NCBI RefSeq assembly: GCF_014641945.1
Contig: NZ_BMIJ01000003.1
Span: 310,001-374,000 of the forward strand
Length of the DNA: 64,000 nt
Direction of reading: 5' to 3'
Source: Marinobacterium zhoushanense
Lineage (GTDB): Bacteria > Pseudomonadota > Gammaproteobacteria > Pseudomonadales > Balneatricaceae
Positions 18,144 to 28,178 of the stretch are shown here, piece after piece; position 1 is the stretch's first letter, and the number at the start of each line of letters is the position of its first letter. The position numbers and the translations under genes were made by a program. Below the pieces are notes generated by a model, which was not told where the DNA came from, did no database searches, and worked only from the letters and a program-made list of their open reading frames with translations.

Positions 18144-19349
18144 ATGAAAGCAATCAAGAAAACCCTGCTCTGCACCGGTATCGCAGCAGCAATGACCGTA
18201 TCAGCAGCCCAGGCGGCCGGTATCTCCGACGACAAGGTGAAGATCGGTGTGCTGGCGGATATGGGCGGTGTATACGCCGACATCTGTGGCGAGGGTTGTG
18301 TCACCGCCGTGCAGATGGCGGTAGAGGATTTCGGCGGCACCGTGCTTGGCAAGCCGATCGAGATCGTCAGCGCCGATGACCAGAACAAGCCGGATGTGGG
18401 CTCCAGCATTGTACGTAAGTGGATCGACAACGAGCAGGTGGACACCGTGACCGGTCTGGTGGCCAGCTCCGTTACCGGCGCCGTGGCCAAGGTGCTGACC
18501 GATTCCAAGAAGATTGCGCTGATCTCCACCTCAGCATCACATGCGTTCACCACCAAGGCCTGTTCACCCTACAACGTGCAGTGGACCTACAACGTGGTGG
18601 CACTGGCCAACGGTACCGTGAAGCCGATGGTGGGTGCCGGCAAGTGGCGCTGGTTCTTCATCACCGCCGACTACGCCTTCGGCCATGCGCTGGAGAGCGT
18701 GGCCACCGAGGTGGTCAACTCCAACGGTGGTGAGGTACTGGGCGCGGTGCGCGCTCCGCTGGGAACCACTGACTTCTCCTCCTACGTGCTGCAGGCGCAG
18801 AGCTCAGGTGCGGACGTGATCGCGCTGGCGAATGCCGGTACCGACTTCACCAACTCGCTGAAGACCGCCGCCGAGTTCGGCCTGACCCAGACCGCCGACG
18901 TGGCGGGCCTGCTGGTATTCACCTCCAACGCTCAGGCGCTGGATCCGGAGATTGCAGGTGGTATGAAGCTGACCACCGGTTTCTACTGGGACATGGATGA
19001 ACAGACCCGCGAGTGGTCCAAGCGCTTCAAGGAGCGTCATGGTGCGATCCCGGCTATGGGCCAGGCGGGTGCCTACTCCATGACCATGCACTACCTGAAA
19101 GCGGTTGAGGCAGCCGGTACCGACGACTCCGATACCGTTATCCGCAAGATGAAGGAGATGAAGCCGGACGACTTCTTCGCCCGTAACGCGACGCTTCGTA
19201 ACGATGGCCGCATGGTGCACGACATGTACCAGGTGCGGATCAAGCGCGCGGATGAGCGTGCCAATCCGGATGACATCTTCGCCATCGAAAACGTGATTTC
19301 CGGAGAGGAAGCGTTCGGGCCGATGCTGGCCGAGTGCGACTTCAAGTAA
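18144..19349 (+). CDS. Periplasmic branched-chain amino acid (or related) binding protein
   Basis: A 401-residue type I periplasmic binding protein. The start at ATG 18144 has a GGAGG site and gives a clear Sec signal peptide (MKAIKK, hydrophobic core, cleavage after AQA at about residue 24). Mature protein begins AGISDDKVKIGVLADMGG, typical of the Leu/Ile/Val-binding family, with the two-lobed fold and DDQNKPDVGSSIVRKWID. The ligand is presumably a branched-chain amino acid or derivative, from context; some relatives bind amides or aromatic acids. Position inside the liv operon supports it. Confidence 0.88.
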   Translation: MKAIKKTLLCTGIAAAMTVSAAQAAGISDDKVKIGVLADMGGVYADICGEGCVTAVQMAVEDFGGTVLGKPIEIVSADDQNKPDVGSSIVRKWIDNEQVDTVTGLVASSVTGAVAKVLTDSKKIALISTSASHAFTTKACSPYNVQWTYNVVALANGTVKPMVGAGKWRWFFITADYAFGHALESVATEVVNSNGGEVLGAVRAPLGTTDFSSYVLQAQSSGADVIALANAGTDFTNSLKTAAEFGLTQTADVAGLLVFTSNAQALDPEIAGGMKLTTGFYWDMDEQTREWSKRFKERHGAIPAMGQAGAYSMTMHYLKAVEAAGTDDSDTVIRKMKEMKPDDFFARNATLRNDGRMVHDMYQVRIKRADERANPDDIFAIENVISGEEAFGPMLAECDFK

Positions 19350-19483
19350 CGGAAAACTGACGTAACAGAACGACGGCGCCGACAGGCATGTCCGGCCGGC
19401 GCCCGAGTTCGAAGAAAACCCGAGTGCAGTGCTGTAACGCTGAGCTTCGGGTCATATTCGGAATAAAACGCGGGTAGTGGGAT

Positions 19484-20371
19484 ATGGCAACATTTCTCGG
19501 CATCAATCTGTTTGGCCTGTTCGGTCAGTTGCTGGTCGGGCTGATCAACGGCTCCTTTTACGCCTTGCTCAGTCTTGGGCTGGCGATCATCTTCGGTCTG
19601 TTGAAGATCATCAATTTCGCTCAGGGTGCGATGTACATGCTGGGTGCATTTGCAGCCTGGATGGCGCTGAACTACTTCGGCATCAACTACTGGGCGGCGC
19701 TGATCCTGGTGCCTCTGGCGGTGGGATTTGCCGGTGTACTGATCGAGCGTGTTCTGCTGCGGCCGATCGCCGGTGAAGACCATCTCTACAGCCTGTTGCT
19801 GACCTTCGGTATCGCGTTGGTGCTGCAGGGTCTGTTCACCCAGATATACGGTGCGTCGGGTCAACCCTACTCGATACCCGATGCGCTGAAGGGCGGTACC
19901 AAGCTGCCGTTCATGTATCTCCCTGATTATCGCGCCTGGATCATCGTAGCCTCGGTGGTGGTCTGTGGTCTGACCTGGTTCATGATCGAGAAGACACGTC
20001 TTGGCGCCTATCTGCGCGCTGGTACCGAAAACCCGGCCATGCTGCAGGCGTTCGGTATCAACGTACCGCTGATCGTGACGCTGACCTTCGGCTTCGGTGT
20101 TGGACTGGCGGGCTTTGCCGGAGTGATGGCGGCGCCGGTTTACTCGGTATCGCCGGATATGGGCTCCAACATGCTGATCGTGGTGTTCGCCATCGTCGTT
20201 ATCGGCGGCATGGGTTCCATCGGCGGCGCGATCCTGACCGGGCTCGGCATGGGCATCATCGAGGGGCTGACCAAGTACTTCTATCCCGAGGCCTCCACCA
20301 CGGTGATCTTTGCCGTCATGGTGATCGTGCTGCTGCTCAAACCTGCCGGCCTGTTCGGGAAGGAGGCGTAA
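19484..20371 (+). CDS. livH: Branched-chain amino acid ABC transporter permease
   Basis: A 295-residue inner-membrane permease with about eight hydrophobic segments. Family motifs include LINGSFYALLSLGLAIIFGLLKIINFAQGAMYMLGAF near the N-terminus and the EAA-like loop GAYLRAGTENPAMLQAFGIN. It forms the translocation path with LivM. The stop is 2 bp before livM, so the pair is tightly coupled. The 134-bp gap before it, after the binding-protein gene, holds no clear gene. Confidence 0.93.
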   Translation: MATFLGINLFGLFGQLLVGLINGSFYALLSLGLAIIFGLLKIINFAQGAMYMLGAFAAWMALNYFGINYWAALILVPLAVGFAGVLIERVLLRPIAGEDHLYSLLLTFGIALVLQGLFTQIYGASGQPYSIPDALKGGTKLPFMYLPDYRAWIIVASVVVCGLTWFMIEKTRLGAYLRAGTENPAMLQAFGINVPLIVTLTFGFGVGLAGFAGVMAAPVYSVSPDMGSNMLIVVFAIVVIGGMGSIGGAILTGLGMGIIEGLTKYFYPEASTTVIFAVMVIVLLLKPAGLFGKEA

Positions 20372-20373
20372 CA

Positions 20374-21303
20374 ATGAAAATGACAAACACAAAAATAGCA
20401 CTGCTGGTCGGTCTCGGTCTACTGGCACCGCTGGTGATCTACCCGGTATTCCTGATGAAGGTGCTCTGTTTTGCACTGTTCGCCTGCGCCTTCAACCTGT
20501 TGCTCGGGTTCACCGGTCTGCTCTCATTCGGCCATGCCGCGTTCCTCGGTACCGGCGGCTACGTCACAGGCTACCTGATGATCAATACCGGATTGACGCC
20601 TGAGCTCGGTATTCTGTGCGGTACGCTGGCGGCCGGTGTGGTCGGCGCCGTGTACGGCAAGCTGGCGGTCAAGCGTGAGGGGATCTACTTCGCCATGGTC
20701 ACTCTGGCGCTGGCCCAGTTGCTGTTCTTCGTTTATCTGCAGGCGCCGTTCACCGGCGGAGAGGATGGGCTGCAAGGTGTGCCGCGAGGCTTCCTGTTTG
20801 GCCTGATCGACCTGACCGATAACACGTATCTCTACTATGTGGTTTACGCGATCTTCCTGTTCGGCTTCTGGCTGGTGTACCGCACCGTGCACTCGCCGTT
20901 CGGACAGATCCTGAAGGCGATCCGCGAGAACGAGCCGCGGGCGATCTCGCTCGGCTACAACGTCAGCCAGTACAAGTGGGTTGCGTTTGTGATCTCGGCG
21001 GCGCTGGCGGGGTTGGCCGGCTCAACCAAGACGCTGGTGTTCCAGCTTGCGTCGCTGAACGATGTGCACTGGCATCTCTCCGGTGAGGTGGTACTGATGA
21101 CGCTGCTCGGCGGCATGGGCACTATCGCAGGTCCCCTTGTCGGTGCCGGCGTGGTGGTCACGATCCAGAACTACCTGTCCGGTGGCGAGCTGGGTAACTA
21201 CGTCAGCATCATCATGGGTGTCATCTTCATCATCTGCGTGCTGCTGTTCCGTAACGGCATCGTCGGCGAGCTGCAGCGGCTGATCAAACGTAACTTCAGT
21301 TAG
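20374..21303 (+). CDS. livM: Branched-chain amino acid ABC transporter permease
   Basis: A 309-residue permease of the LivM type with about ten membrane segments. Visible family features are NLLLGFTGLLSFGHAAFLGTGGY and the cytoplasmic loop FGQILKAIRENEPRAISLGYN, which contacts the ATPases. It follows livH by 2 bp and ends the operon; a strong terminator is 40 bp downstream. Confidence 0.93.
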   Translation: MKMTNTKIALLVGLGLLAPLVIYPVFLMKVLCFALFACAFNLLLGFTGLLSFGHAAFLGTGGYVTGYLMINTGLTPELGILCGTLAAGVVGAVYGKLAVKREGIYFAMVTLALAQLLFFVYLQAPFTGGEDGLQGVPRGFLFGLIDLTDNTYLYYVVYAIFLFGFWLVYRTVHSPFGQILKAIRENEPRAISLGYNVSQYKWVAFVISAALAGLAGSTKTLVFQLASLNDVHWHLSGEVVLMTLLGGMGTIAGPLVGAGVVVTIQNYLSGGELGNYVSIIMGVIFIICVLLFRNGIVGELQRLIKRNFS

Positions 21304-21342
21304 TGTAAAAGGCATATGGCACGGGGTGTGGTGCCCCTTATT

Positions 21343-21368
21343 TTGCGGGCTTCGGCCCGCCTTTTTTA
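21343..21368 (+). terminator. Rho-independent terminator of the liv operon
   Basis: GCGGGC-TTCG-GCCCGC (21345-21360) is a perfect stem with a stable tetraloop, followed by CTTTTTT. It separates livM from the convergent AraC-family gene. Confidence 0.92.
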
Positions 21369-21384
21369 TGTGCAGGATGTACGG

Positions 21385-22308
21385 TTACCGCGTTGAACCA
21401 CCCCGATAAGCATAGGCCCCGGTACGCAGATTGCGGTACTGACTGGGTGATACGCCCATGATCTTCTTGAAGATACGGGAGAAGTAGTAGGCATCCTCGT
21501 AACCGACGGCAAAGGCGATCTCGTTGATACTGTTGCTGGTGGTGTCGAGCAGGTGGCAGGCGCGCTCGATCTTCAACTGGATGAAGTGGTTGATCGGAGT
21601 GGTGCCGGTGAGCTCCTTGTAGCGTTTGACGAAGTGGTACTTCGACAGGTTGACGCTGTCGGCCAGGGTATCGAGCGCCAGGTGTTCATGTACATGGGCC
21701 TGCATCAGGCTGTGTACCCGCTCCAGATCCAGGCTGTCGCCTTTTTGACGATTGCGCGCCAGGGGCTGCAGCAGCGCAATATGTGTCAGGATCTGGCGCA
21801 GTTGGTTGGCCGCGCAAAGGTAGGCGCTGAGGTTATAGGTGGACTCACGCAGCTCCAGCAGCGCTTCGAAGTCGCTGGCCAGCCGAGACTGTAATCCGAG
21901 CGGGGTTAGCAGTATCGGCGCGCTCTGCCGAGGCTCGCTAAGATGCGCGTAAAACGCATCGGCATCATCGCCGTGAAAATGCGCCCAGTAGATGGTCCAG
22001 GGGCGGCTCTTCAGTGCCCGGTAACTGTGGCTGACCCCTTTGGGCAGCAGTACCAGATCTCCGGCATGCACGCTGTATTTCAGTCCTTCCACCTGTAACA
22101 GTCCCGCGCCCTCCAGGCAGTAGATCAATAGGTAGTCGTCGTGCTCGACGCGCTCCATATGGTGCCCGGACGCCTGGTGATAGTAGCCGATACCCAGCGG
22201 ATAGAGGCCTCGGCTGAGGGGGTGGTCGGCCAGTTGCTGCACGATTCGGCGTGGTACCACGAAGCGGATGCTCTCGGGCGGTAACGGCCAGTTTGACGGG
22301 TTGCTCAT
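21385..22308 (-). CDS. mmsR: AraC-family regulator, probably controlling the mmsA operon
   Basis: A 307-residue regulator with an N-terminal cupin sensing domain (LIYCLEGAGLLQVEGLKYSVHAGDLVLLPKGVSH) and a C-terminal double helix-turn-helix (LALDTLADSVNLSKYHFVKRYKELTG and INEIAFAVGYEDAYYFSRIFKKIMGVSPSQYR). It is transcribed away from mmsA across a 135-bp gap, the usual arrangement for the activator of methylmalonate-semialdehyde dehydrogenase genes. Inducer is presumably a valine pathway intermediate such as 3-hydroxyisobutyrate. The name rests on position. Confidence 0.8.
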   Translation of the reverse strand: MSNPSNWPLPPESIRFVVPRRIVQQLADHPLSRGLYPLGIGYYHQASGHHMERVEHDDYLLIYCLEGAGLLQVEGLKYSVHAGDLVLLPKGVSHSYRALKSRPWTIYWAHFHGDDADAFYAHLSEPRQSAPILLTPLGLQSRLASDFEALLELRESTYNLSAYLCAANQLRQILTHIALLQPLARNRQKGDSLDLERVHSLMQAHVHEHLALDTLADSVNLSKYHFVKRYKELTGTTPINHFIQLKIERACHLLDTTSNSINEIAFAVGYEDAYYFSRIFKKIMGVSPSQYRNLRTGAYAYRGGSTR

Positions 22309-22411
22309 AGCTACTTTTTTCTAATAAGTGAAAATCCTAACGTAATCACAATATAGTCCATCAAGTGAACAACATTATCAATCCTGAACTCTCTGGGCGC
22401 GTGCTAAAACT

Positions 22412-22434
22412 ACAACAAATATAACGATAACGAG
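22412..22434 (+). promoter_or_regulatory. A/C-rich leader with AANAANAA pattern before mmsA
   Basis: The leader has ACAACAAATATAACGATAACG followed by AGG ahead of the mmsA ATG. It resembles the leaders of prpE and the acyl-CoA synthetases. Post-transcriptional control by an Hfq-like protein is inferred only. Confidence 0.35.
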
Positions 22435-22443
22435 GATAGAACC

Positions 22444-23937
22444 ATGACCCAGCAAGTCCCCCTCCTGATCAACGGCGAACTGATACAGAGCCGCTCGACA
22501 ACATTGATCCAGGTAACCAACCCGGCGACGCAGGAGGTGATTGCTCAGCTGCCTTGTGCCACTAGCGAAGAGGTTGAGCGCGCCGTTGCCGCAGCCAAAG
22601 CGGCGTTTGAATCATGGAAAGACACCCCGGTTGGTGATCGAGCCCGTCTGATGTTGCGTTACCAGGCATTGCTGAAAGAGCATCACGATGAACTTGCCGA
22701 AACGCTGTCGCAGGAGACCGGCAAGACCTTCGAAGACGCCAAGGGCGATATCTGGCGCGGTATTGAGGTGGTCGAGCACGCCTGCAACATCGCCTCGCTG
22801 AGCATGGGCGAAACCGTGGAGAACGTGGCACGCAAAATCGACTGCTACAGCATCACCCAGCCCCTGGGCGTCTGTGTCGGTATCACCCCGTTCAACTTCC
22901 CGGCGATGATCCCGTTGTGGATGTTCCCGATGGCGATCGCCTGCGGTAACACCTTTGTGCTCAAGCCCTCGGAGCAGGATCCGCTGACGCCGATGCGTTT
23001 GGCCGAGCTGTTCAAGCAGGCGGGCGCGCCTGACGGCCTGCTGCAGATTGTGCACGGCGGCAAAGAGGTGGTCGACCAGCTGCTGACCCACAAGGATACT
23101 CCGGCGATCTCCTTCGTCGGCTCCGTCGCGGTCGGCGAGCATATCTACCGTACCGGTACCGAACATCTGAAACGGGTACAGGCGTTCGCCGGTGCCAAGA
23201 ACCACATGGTGGTGATGCCGGATGCGTCCAAAAACCAGGTGATCAATGCGATCGCCGGTGCCTCTGTCGGTGCGGCCGGTCAACGCTGCATGGCGATCTC
23301 CGTAGCGGTATTCGTCGGTGAGTCGCGCGAGTGGATCCCCGAGGTACGCGATGCCCTGGCCAAGGTTCGCCCGGGTGCTTGGAACGACCCGAAGGCCGGC
23401 TTCGGCCCGTTGATTAACCCGCAGGCTAAGGAGCGTGTGCTGCACTTTATCCAGGAGGGTAAGGCCTCTGGCGCCGAGTGCATTCTCGATGGCAGCGAAT
23501 GTGTGGTCGAAGGTTACCCTGATGGCAACTGGGTTGGCCCGACCATGTTCCGCAACGTGACCACCGATATGTCGATCTACCGCGAAGAGATCTTCGGTCC
23601 GGTACTGGTCGCGCTGGAGGTGGACTCCATCGAAGAGGCGATCGAGCTGATCAACGAGAACCCCTACGGTAACGGTACCTCGATCTTCACCTCGTCCGGT
23701 GCGGCGGCACGCAAGTACCAGCACGAGATCAAGGTGGGTCAGGTCGGTATCAACGTGCCGGTGCCGGTGCCGCTGCCGATGTTCTCCTTCACCGGCTGGC
23801 GCAAGTCGTTCTACGGCGATCAGCACGCCTACGGCAAGCAGGCGGTGCGCTTCTATACCGAGACCAAGACGGTAACCGCACGCTGGTTCGAAGAGGATAT
23901 CGACCACGGAGTGAATACCAGCATTCACCTGAGGTAA
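22444..23937 (+). CDS. mmsA: CoA-acylating methylmalonate-semialdehyde dehydrogenase
   Basis: A 497-residue aldehyde dehydrogenase with features of the CoA-dependent MmsA group: [33 protein letters not shown], and the catalytic-Cys motif GQRCMAIS rather than the GQxC-T of hydrolytic ALDHs. It converts methylmalonate semialdehyde, from valine, to propionyl-CoA with NAD and CoA. It is the first gene of a long plus-strand operon and is divergent from the AraC regulator. The C-terminus [15 protein letters not shown] is typical. Confidence 0.94.
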   Translation: MTQQVPLLINGELIQSRSTTLIQVTNPATQEVIAQLPCATSEEVERAVAAAKAAFESWKDTPVGDRARLMLRYQALLKEHHDELAETLSQETGKTFEDAKGDIWRGIEVVEHACNIASLSMGETVENVARKIDCYSITQPLGVCVGITPFNFPAMIPLWMFPMAIACGNTFVLKPSEQDPLTPMRLAELFKQAGAPDGLLQIVHGGKEVVDQLLTHKDTPAISFVGSVAVGEHIYRTGTEHLKRVQAFAGAKNHMVVMPDASKNQVINAIAGASVGAAGQRCMAISVAVFVGESREWIPEVRDALAKVRPGAWNDPKAGFGPLINPQAKERVLHFIQEGKASGAECILDGSECVVEGYPDGNWVGPTMFRNVTTDMSIYREEIFGPVLVALEVDSIEEAIELINENPYGNGTSIFTSSGAAARKYQHEIKVGQVGINVPVPVPLPMFSFTGWRKSFYGDQHAYGKQAVRFYTETKTVTARWFEEDIDHGVNTSIHLR

Positions 23938-24009
23938 CAGACTTAATCCATTGAAATAAAATATAAAAGCCGGGGCTGAATGCCCTGGCTGCATAAGAAG
24001 GAAACCTCT

Positions 24010-25167
24010 ATGGATTTTGAACTGAACGAAGATCAGATCGCCTTTGCCGACATGGCGCGCGCCTTCGCGCAGAACGAGCTGGAGCCCAATGCGGCACAGT
24101 GGGATCAGGAGAGTTTTTTTCCGGTCGACGTCCTAAAGAGCGCCGGTGAGCTGGGCCTGATGGGCCTGTACACGCCGGAGGATGTGGGCGGTCTGGCACT
24201 GAGCCGTCTCGATGCCAGCATCATCTTCGAACAGCTGGCGATGGGCTGCACCTCGACCACCGCGTTCATGACCATCCACAACATGGTGTGCTGGATGATC
24301 GCCAGCTATGGCAATGCGGAAACCCGCGAAACCTGGTGCCCGCAACTGACCAGTGCCGACAAACTTGGCTCTTACTGCCTGACCGAGCCCAACGCCGGTT
24401 CCGATGCCGCCTCGTTGAAAACTACCGCCCGCCGTGACGGCGACCACTATGTCCTCAACGGCAGCAAGATCTTCATCTCCGGCGCCGGCAGTACCGACGT
24501 ACTGGTGGTGATGGCACGTACCGGCGGCGAGGGTCCGAAAGGGATCTCCGCGTTCGTGGTCGATGCCAAGGCTGAAGGGATCAGCTACGGTCGCAAAGAG
24601 GACAAGATGGGCTGGAACAGCCAACCGACCCGCGCCATCACCTTCGACGGCGTGCGTGTACCGGCTTCAGCTTTGCTGGGCGAAGAGGGGCAGGGTTTCA
24701 GCATCGCCATGAAGGCGCTCGACGGTGGCCGTATCAATATCGCTACCTGCTCCATCGGTACCGCCCAAGCGGCGCTGAACCGCGCCCGTGATTATCTGCA
24801 TGAGCGCAAGCAGTTCGGTCGCGAGATCGGCGAGTTCCAGGCCCTGCAGTTCACCCTGGCCGACATGGTCACCGAGCTGGTGGCAGCGCGGCAGATGGTG
24901 CGTCTGGCCGCCAGCAAACTGGACGCCGGTGATGCTGACAAGACCGCTTACTGTGCCATGGCCAAGCGCTTTGCCACGGACGTCGGTTTCCGCGTCTGCG
25001 ATCAGGCGCTGCAGCTGTTCGGCGGCAACGGCTATATCAAGGAGTATCCGATGGAGCGTTATGTGCGCGACAGCCGTGTACACCGCATCCTTGAGGGTAC
25101 CAATGAGATCATGCGTGTGATCATCGCGCGCCGGGCGCTGATGCAGGATGCCGCGGATCTGCTGTGA
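24010..25167 (+). CDS. Acyl-CoA dehydrogenase, probably isobutyryl-CoA specific
   Basis: A 385-residue FAD enzyme. I use ATG 24010 (MDFELNEDQIAFADMAR) with an AAGGAA site. Family marks: YCLTEPNAGSDAASLKTTA, KIFISGAG, and the C-terminal QLFGGNGYIKEYPMERYVRDSRVHRILEGTNEIMRVIIAR. Its location between mmsA and the hydratase/hydrolase pair suggests that it converts isobutyryl-CoA to methacrylyl-CoA in valine breakdown; 2-methylbutyryl-CoA is also possible. Confidence 0.88.
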   Translation: MDFELNEDQIAFADMARAFAQNELEPNAAQWDQESFFPVDVLKSAGELGLMGLYTPEDVGGLALSRLDASIIFEQLAMGCTSTTAFMTIHNMVCWMIASYGNAETRETWCPQLTSADKLGSYCLTEPNAGSDAASLKTTARRDGDHYVLNGSKIFISGAGSTDVLVVMARTGGEGPKGISAFVVDAKAEGISYGRKEDKMGWNSQPTRAITFDGVRVPASALLGEEGQGFSIAMKALDGGRINIATCSIGTAQAALNRARDYLHERKQFGREIGEFQALQFTLADMVTELVAARQMVRLAASKLDAGDADKTAYCAMAKRFATDVGFRVCDQALQLFGGNGYIKEYPMERYVRDSRVHRILEGTNEIMRVIIARRALMQDAADLL

Positions 25168-25192
25168 TCGCGATTTAGAAGGAGTCACGAAT

Positions 25193-25969
25193 ATGACAGA
25201 TGCACTGATTATCGAAAAACAGGGCCACACTGCGGTCATCACCATGAACAACCCGCCGGCCAACACCTGGACCGCGGAGAGCCTCAAGGCGTTGACCGAA
25301 GCGGTGAAGTCACTGAATGCCGACCGTGATGTCTATGCGCTGGTACTGCGCAGCACCAGTGACAAATTCTTCTCCGCCGGTGCCGACCTGAAGCTGTTCG
25401 CCGACGGCGACAAGTCGGTCGCCCGCGATATGGCGCGTCTGTTCGGTGAGGCGTTTGAGACGCTGGCGCAGTTCCGTGGCGTGTCGATCGCGGCGATCAA
25501 CGGTTTCGCCATGGGCGGAGGTCTGGAAGTGGCGCTGGCATGCGATCTGCGCGTGGCTGAGGAGCAGGCACAGATGGCGCTGCCGGAAGCGAAAGTAGGC
25601 TTGTTGCCCTGCGCCGGTGGCACCCAGAACCTGACCCGACTGGTGGGCGAGGGCTGGGCCAAGCGGATGATCCTCTGCGGCGAGCGTATCACAGCAGCCA
25701 AGGCGCTGGAGATAGGTCTGGTCGAGGAGATGGTTAGCAAGGGCCAGGCCTACGAGCGTGCACTGGAGTTGGCCAAGCAGGTGGAGCAGCAGAGCCCGAT
25801 CGCCGTGACCGCCTGCAAGCAGCTGATCCAGAACAGCCGCAGCGCACATCTGAACCAGGGTTATATCCTTGAGCGTGAGCTGTTCGTCGACCTGTTCGAC
25901 AGCGAGGATCAGCGCGAAGGGGTCAACGCCTTCCTGCAGAAGCGTGCACCCGAATGGAAGAATCAGTAA
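25193..25969 (+). CDS. Enoyl-CoA hydratase (methacrylyl-CoA step likely)
   Basis: A 258-residue crotonase-family enzyme. ATG 25193 has AAGGAG 9-10 bp upstream. The oxyanion-hole motifs FFSAGADLKLFAD and AAINGFAMGGGLEVALACDLRVAEE and the catalytic segment MALPEAKVGLLPCAGGTQNLTRLVGEGWA are intact, including both catalytic Glu positions. It probably hydrates methacrylyl-CoA to 3-hydroxyisobutyryl-CoA, and tiglyl-CoA in the isoleucine branch. It is 25 bp after the dehydrogenase. Confidence 0.88.
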   Translation: MTDALIIEKQGHTAVITMNNPPANTWTAESLKALTEAVKSLNADRDVYALVLRSTSDKFFSAGADLKLFADGDKSVARDMARLFGEAFETLAQFRGVSIAAINGFAMGGGLEVALACDLRVAEEQAQMALPEAKVGLLPCAGGTQNLTRLVGEGWAKRMILCGERITAAKALEIGLVEEMVSKGQAYERALELAKQVEQQSPIAVTACKQLIQNSRSAHLNQGYILERELFVDLFDSEDQREGVNAFLQKRAPEWKNQ

Positions 25970-25994
25970 CAGGCCAGACGAGAGAGGATTGCCG

Positions 25995-27101
25995 ATGAGC
26001 TGCGTACTGTTTAACGAGATACCGACACAGGATGGCAAACGGATCATCGAGATCCGCCTCAATGCCGAGCGCTCGCTGAATGCGCTGACCATGGAGATGG
26101 TCGAGCTGATCCAGCCGAAACTGGACGCCTGCCGTGACGATGACAGCGTCGTCGCACTGATCCTCGACAGCGCCGGCGAGAAGGCGTTCTGCGCCGGTGG
26201 CGATATCGTCAACATGTACAAGTCGATCAAGGGTGAGGGGGCAAAGGACTTCGCCGAGATATTCTTTACCCGCGAGTACAAGCTCGACTACACCCTGCAC
26301 ACCTACCCGAAGCCGATCATCTGCTGGGGCAGCGGTATCGTCATGGGCGGCGGTATGGGGCTGATGAACGGCTGCAGCTACCGCGTGGTTACCGAAACCA
26401 CGCATATGGCGATGCCGGAGGTGACCATCGGCCTCTACCCGGATGTGGGCGGTAGCTGGTTCCTCAATCATATGCCGGGACGTACCGGCCTGTTCCTCGG
26501 CCTGACCGGCAACCCGATCAACGCTCCCGACGCGCTCTACCTGGGTCTGGCCGACCGTTTCATCCTCTCCGAACTGCGCACCGCGCTGGTGGAGCGACTG
26601 CAGCTCGCAGACTGGCAGGGCGACGCAAAGACAGCCGTGAACACTGTGCTGCGGGAGCTGGAACAGCAGTCCCAGCCCCAACTGGCCGAGATGGCCGGCC
26701 CGATCCGCCAGCACGCGGAGTTGATCCGTCGTGTCACCGACCACGACAACCTGGAGGCGATGCAGGCGGCGCTGCTGGCCGAGGACGGCAGCGACAAGTG
26801 GGTGGTGCGGGCGCAGAAAGCACTGAGCCACGGCAGCCCGCTGTCGGTGCGGATCATCGCCCGCCAGTTGGAGCGCTGCCGCCACCTGTCACTGAAAGAG
26901 GTGTTCGAACGTGAACTTGAGCTGTCGGTGCAGTGCTGCCGTCACTCCGAGTTCCCCGAAGGGATACGTGCACTGCTGATCGACAAGGACGGCAAGCCGG
27001 ACTGGATGTTCAAGTCGGTGGCCGAAGTCGATCCAAGGGTGCTGGATAGCTTTTTCGAGTCGCCCTGGGCGGTCAATCCGCTGAGCGAACAGCTGAATTA
27101 A
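25995..27101 (+). CDS. 3-hydroxyisobutyryl-CoA hydrolase
   Basis: A 368-residue crotonase-fold thioesterase. ATG 25995 (MSCVLFNEIP) is chosen because the family starts here; the longer open frame overlaps the hydratase. Characteristic segments are ALTMEMVELIQPKL, KAFCAGGDIVNMYKS, GIVMGGGMGLMNGCSYRVVTE, MAMPEVTIGLYPDVGGSWFLNHM and the long hydrolase-specific C-terminal part. It releases 3-hydroxyisobutyrate, the MmsB substrate, from its CoA ester. Confidence 0.92.
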   Translation: MSCVLFNEIPTQDGKRIIEIRLNAERSLNALTMEMVELIQPKLDACRDDDSVVALILDSAGEKAFCAGGDIVNMYKSIKGEGAKDFAEIFFTREYKLDYTLHTYPKPIICWGSGIVMGGGMGLMNGCSYRVVTETTHMAMPEVTIGLYPDVGGSWFLNHMPGRTGLFLGLTGNPINAPDALYLGLADRFILSELRTALVERLQLADWQGDAKTAVNTVLRELEQQSQPQLAEMAGPIRQHAELIRRVTDHDNLEAMQAALLAEDGSDKWVVRAQKALSHGSPLSVRIIARQLERCRHLSLKEVFERELELSVQCCRHSEFPEGIRALLIDKDGKPDWMFKSVAEVDPRVLDSFFESPWAVNPLSEQLN

Positions 27102-27156
27102 CCAAGCGGGCACCGGTAAACCCCGCCGGCGCCACCAACAGAATAAGGATAAGAGA

Positions 27157-28047
27157 ATGGCAACTATCGCATTTATCGGCCTCGGCCACATGGGTGGCCC
27201 GATGGCGATCAACCTGGTCAAGGCCGGGCACAACGTTCACGTGTTCGACCTGGTCGACACACAGGTGCAGGAGGTGGCCGCAGAAGGTGCCCAGGCAGCG
27301 GCCAGCGCCGTTGACGCGGTTTCCGACGCGGATTTCGTGATCTCCATGCTGCCGGCCGGCAAGCATGTGGAGACGCTCTATGTCACCGGCGATCAGCCGC
27401 TGTTTGATGCGGTGAAGAAAAGTGCCTTGATCATCGACTCCTCCACCATCGATGCGGCCACCGCGCAGCGTGTGGCCAAGGTCGGTACCGAGCGCGGCCT
27501 CAACTTTATCGATGCGCCGGTTTCCGGTGGTGTCGGTGGCGCCAAGGCGGGCACGCTGGCGTTCATGGTCGGCGCTTCGGATGCGCAGTTCGCGCAGGCC
27601 AAGCCGATCCTTGAGTGCATGGGTAAAAACATCTTCCACGCCGGTGACCATGGCGCCGGTCAGATCGCCAAGGCGTGTAACAACCTGCTACTCGGCGTAC
27701 TGATGACCGGCACCTGTGAAGCGCTGAATCTGGGCGTCAAGAACGGCCTGGACCCGGCGGTGCTGTCCGAAATCATGAAGCAGAGCTCCGGAAACAACTG
27801 GGCGCTGCAGGTCTACAACCCCTATCCGGGGGTGATGCCGGGTGTGCCCTCCAGCAACGACTACCAGGGCGGCTTCATGGTCGACCTGATGTACAAGGAC
27901 CTGGGGCTGGCGATGGAGCTGAGCCAGCAGAGCGCCTCGCCGGTGCCAATGGGCTCCAACGCGCGGGCGCTGTTCAACCTGCATAAGGCCAAGGGCAACG
28001 GCACGTTGGATTTCTCCAGTGTACTGCGCCTGTACCAGGACAAGTAA
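27157..28047 (+). CDS. mmsB: 3-hydroxyisobutyrate dehydrogenase
   Basis: A 296-residue beta-hydroxyacid dehydrogenase. The N-terminal Rossmann motif FIGLGHMGGPMAINLVKAGH binds NAD; DAPVSGGVGGAKAGTLAFMVG is the substrate-binding signature and GAGQIAKACNNLLLGV contains the catalytic Lys. The product, methylmalonate semialdehyde, is used by MmsA, so mmsA and mmsB bracket the valine genes. It is 55 bp after the hydrolase gene. Confidence 0.95.
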   Translation: MATIAFIGLGHMGGPMAINLVKAGHNVHVFDLVDTQVQEVAAEGAQAAASAVDAVSDADFVISMLPAGKHVETLYVTGDQPLFDAVKKSALIIDSSTIDAATAQRVAKVGTERGLNFIDAPVSGGVGGAKAGTLAFMVGASDAQFAQAKPILECMGKNIFHAGDHGAGQIAKACNNLLLGVLMTGTCEALNLGVKNGLDPAVLSEIMKQSSGNNWALQVYNPYPGVMPGVPSSNDYQGGFMVDLMYKDLGLAMELSQQSASPVPMGSNARALFNLHKAKGNGTLDFSSVLRLYQDK

Positions 28048-28152
28048 TCGCTCAAGCAGTTAATTCGATCACTCGGCTGTCGTCGCTACCCCCTCTAACG
28101 GCGCGGCAGTCGATGCTATCCATCGGGCGATGGTCGAGGGTGGACCGTGCCT

Positions 28153-28171
28153 AAAAACAACAATAACGAGG
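28153..28171 (+). promoter_or_regulatory. AANAANAA-type leader motif before prpE
   Basis: AAAAACAACAATAACGAGG combines an A/C-rich tract with the ribosome-site region, 8 bp from the ATG. It is almost identical to the tract before the second acyl-CoA synthetase (32189-32207). Confidence 0.4.
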
Positions 28172-28178
28172 TTGAACG

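Noticed and set aside
22612..23994. 460-codon minus-strand open frame
   Set aside because: It is antisense to mmsA and without recognisable motifs.
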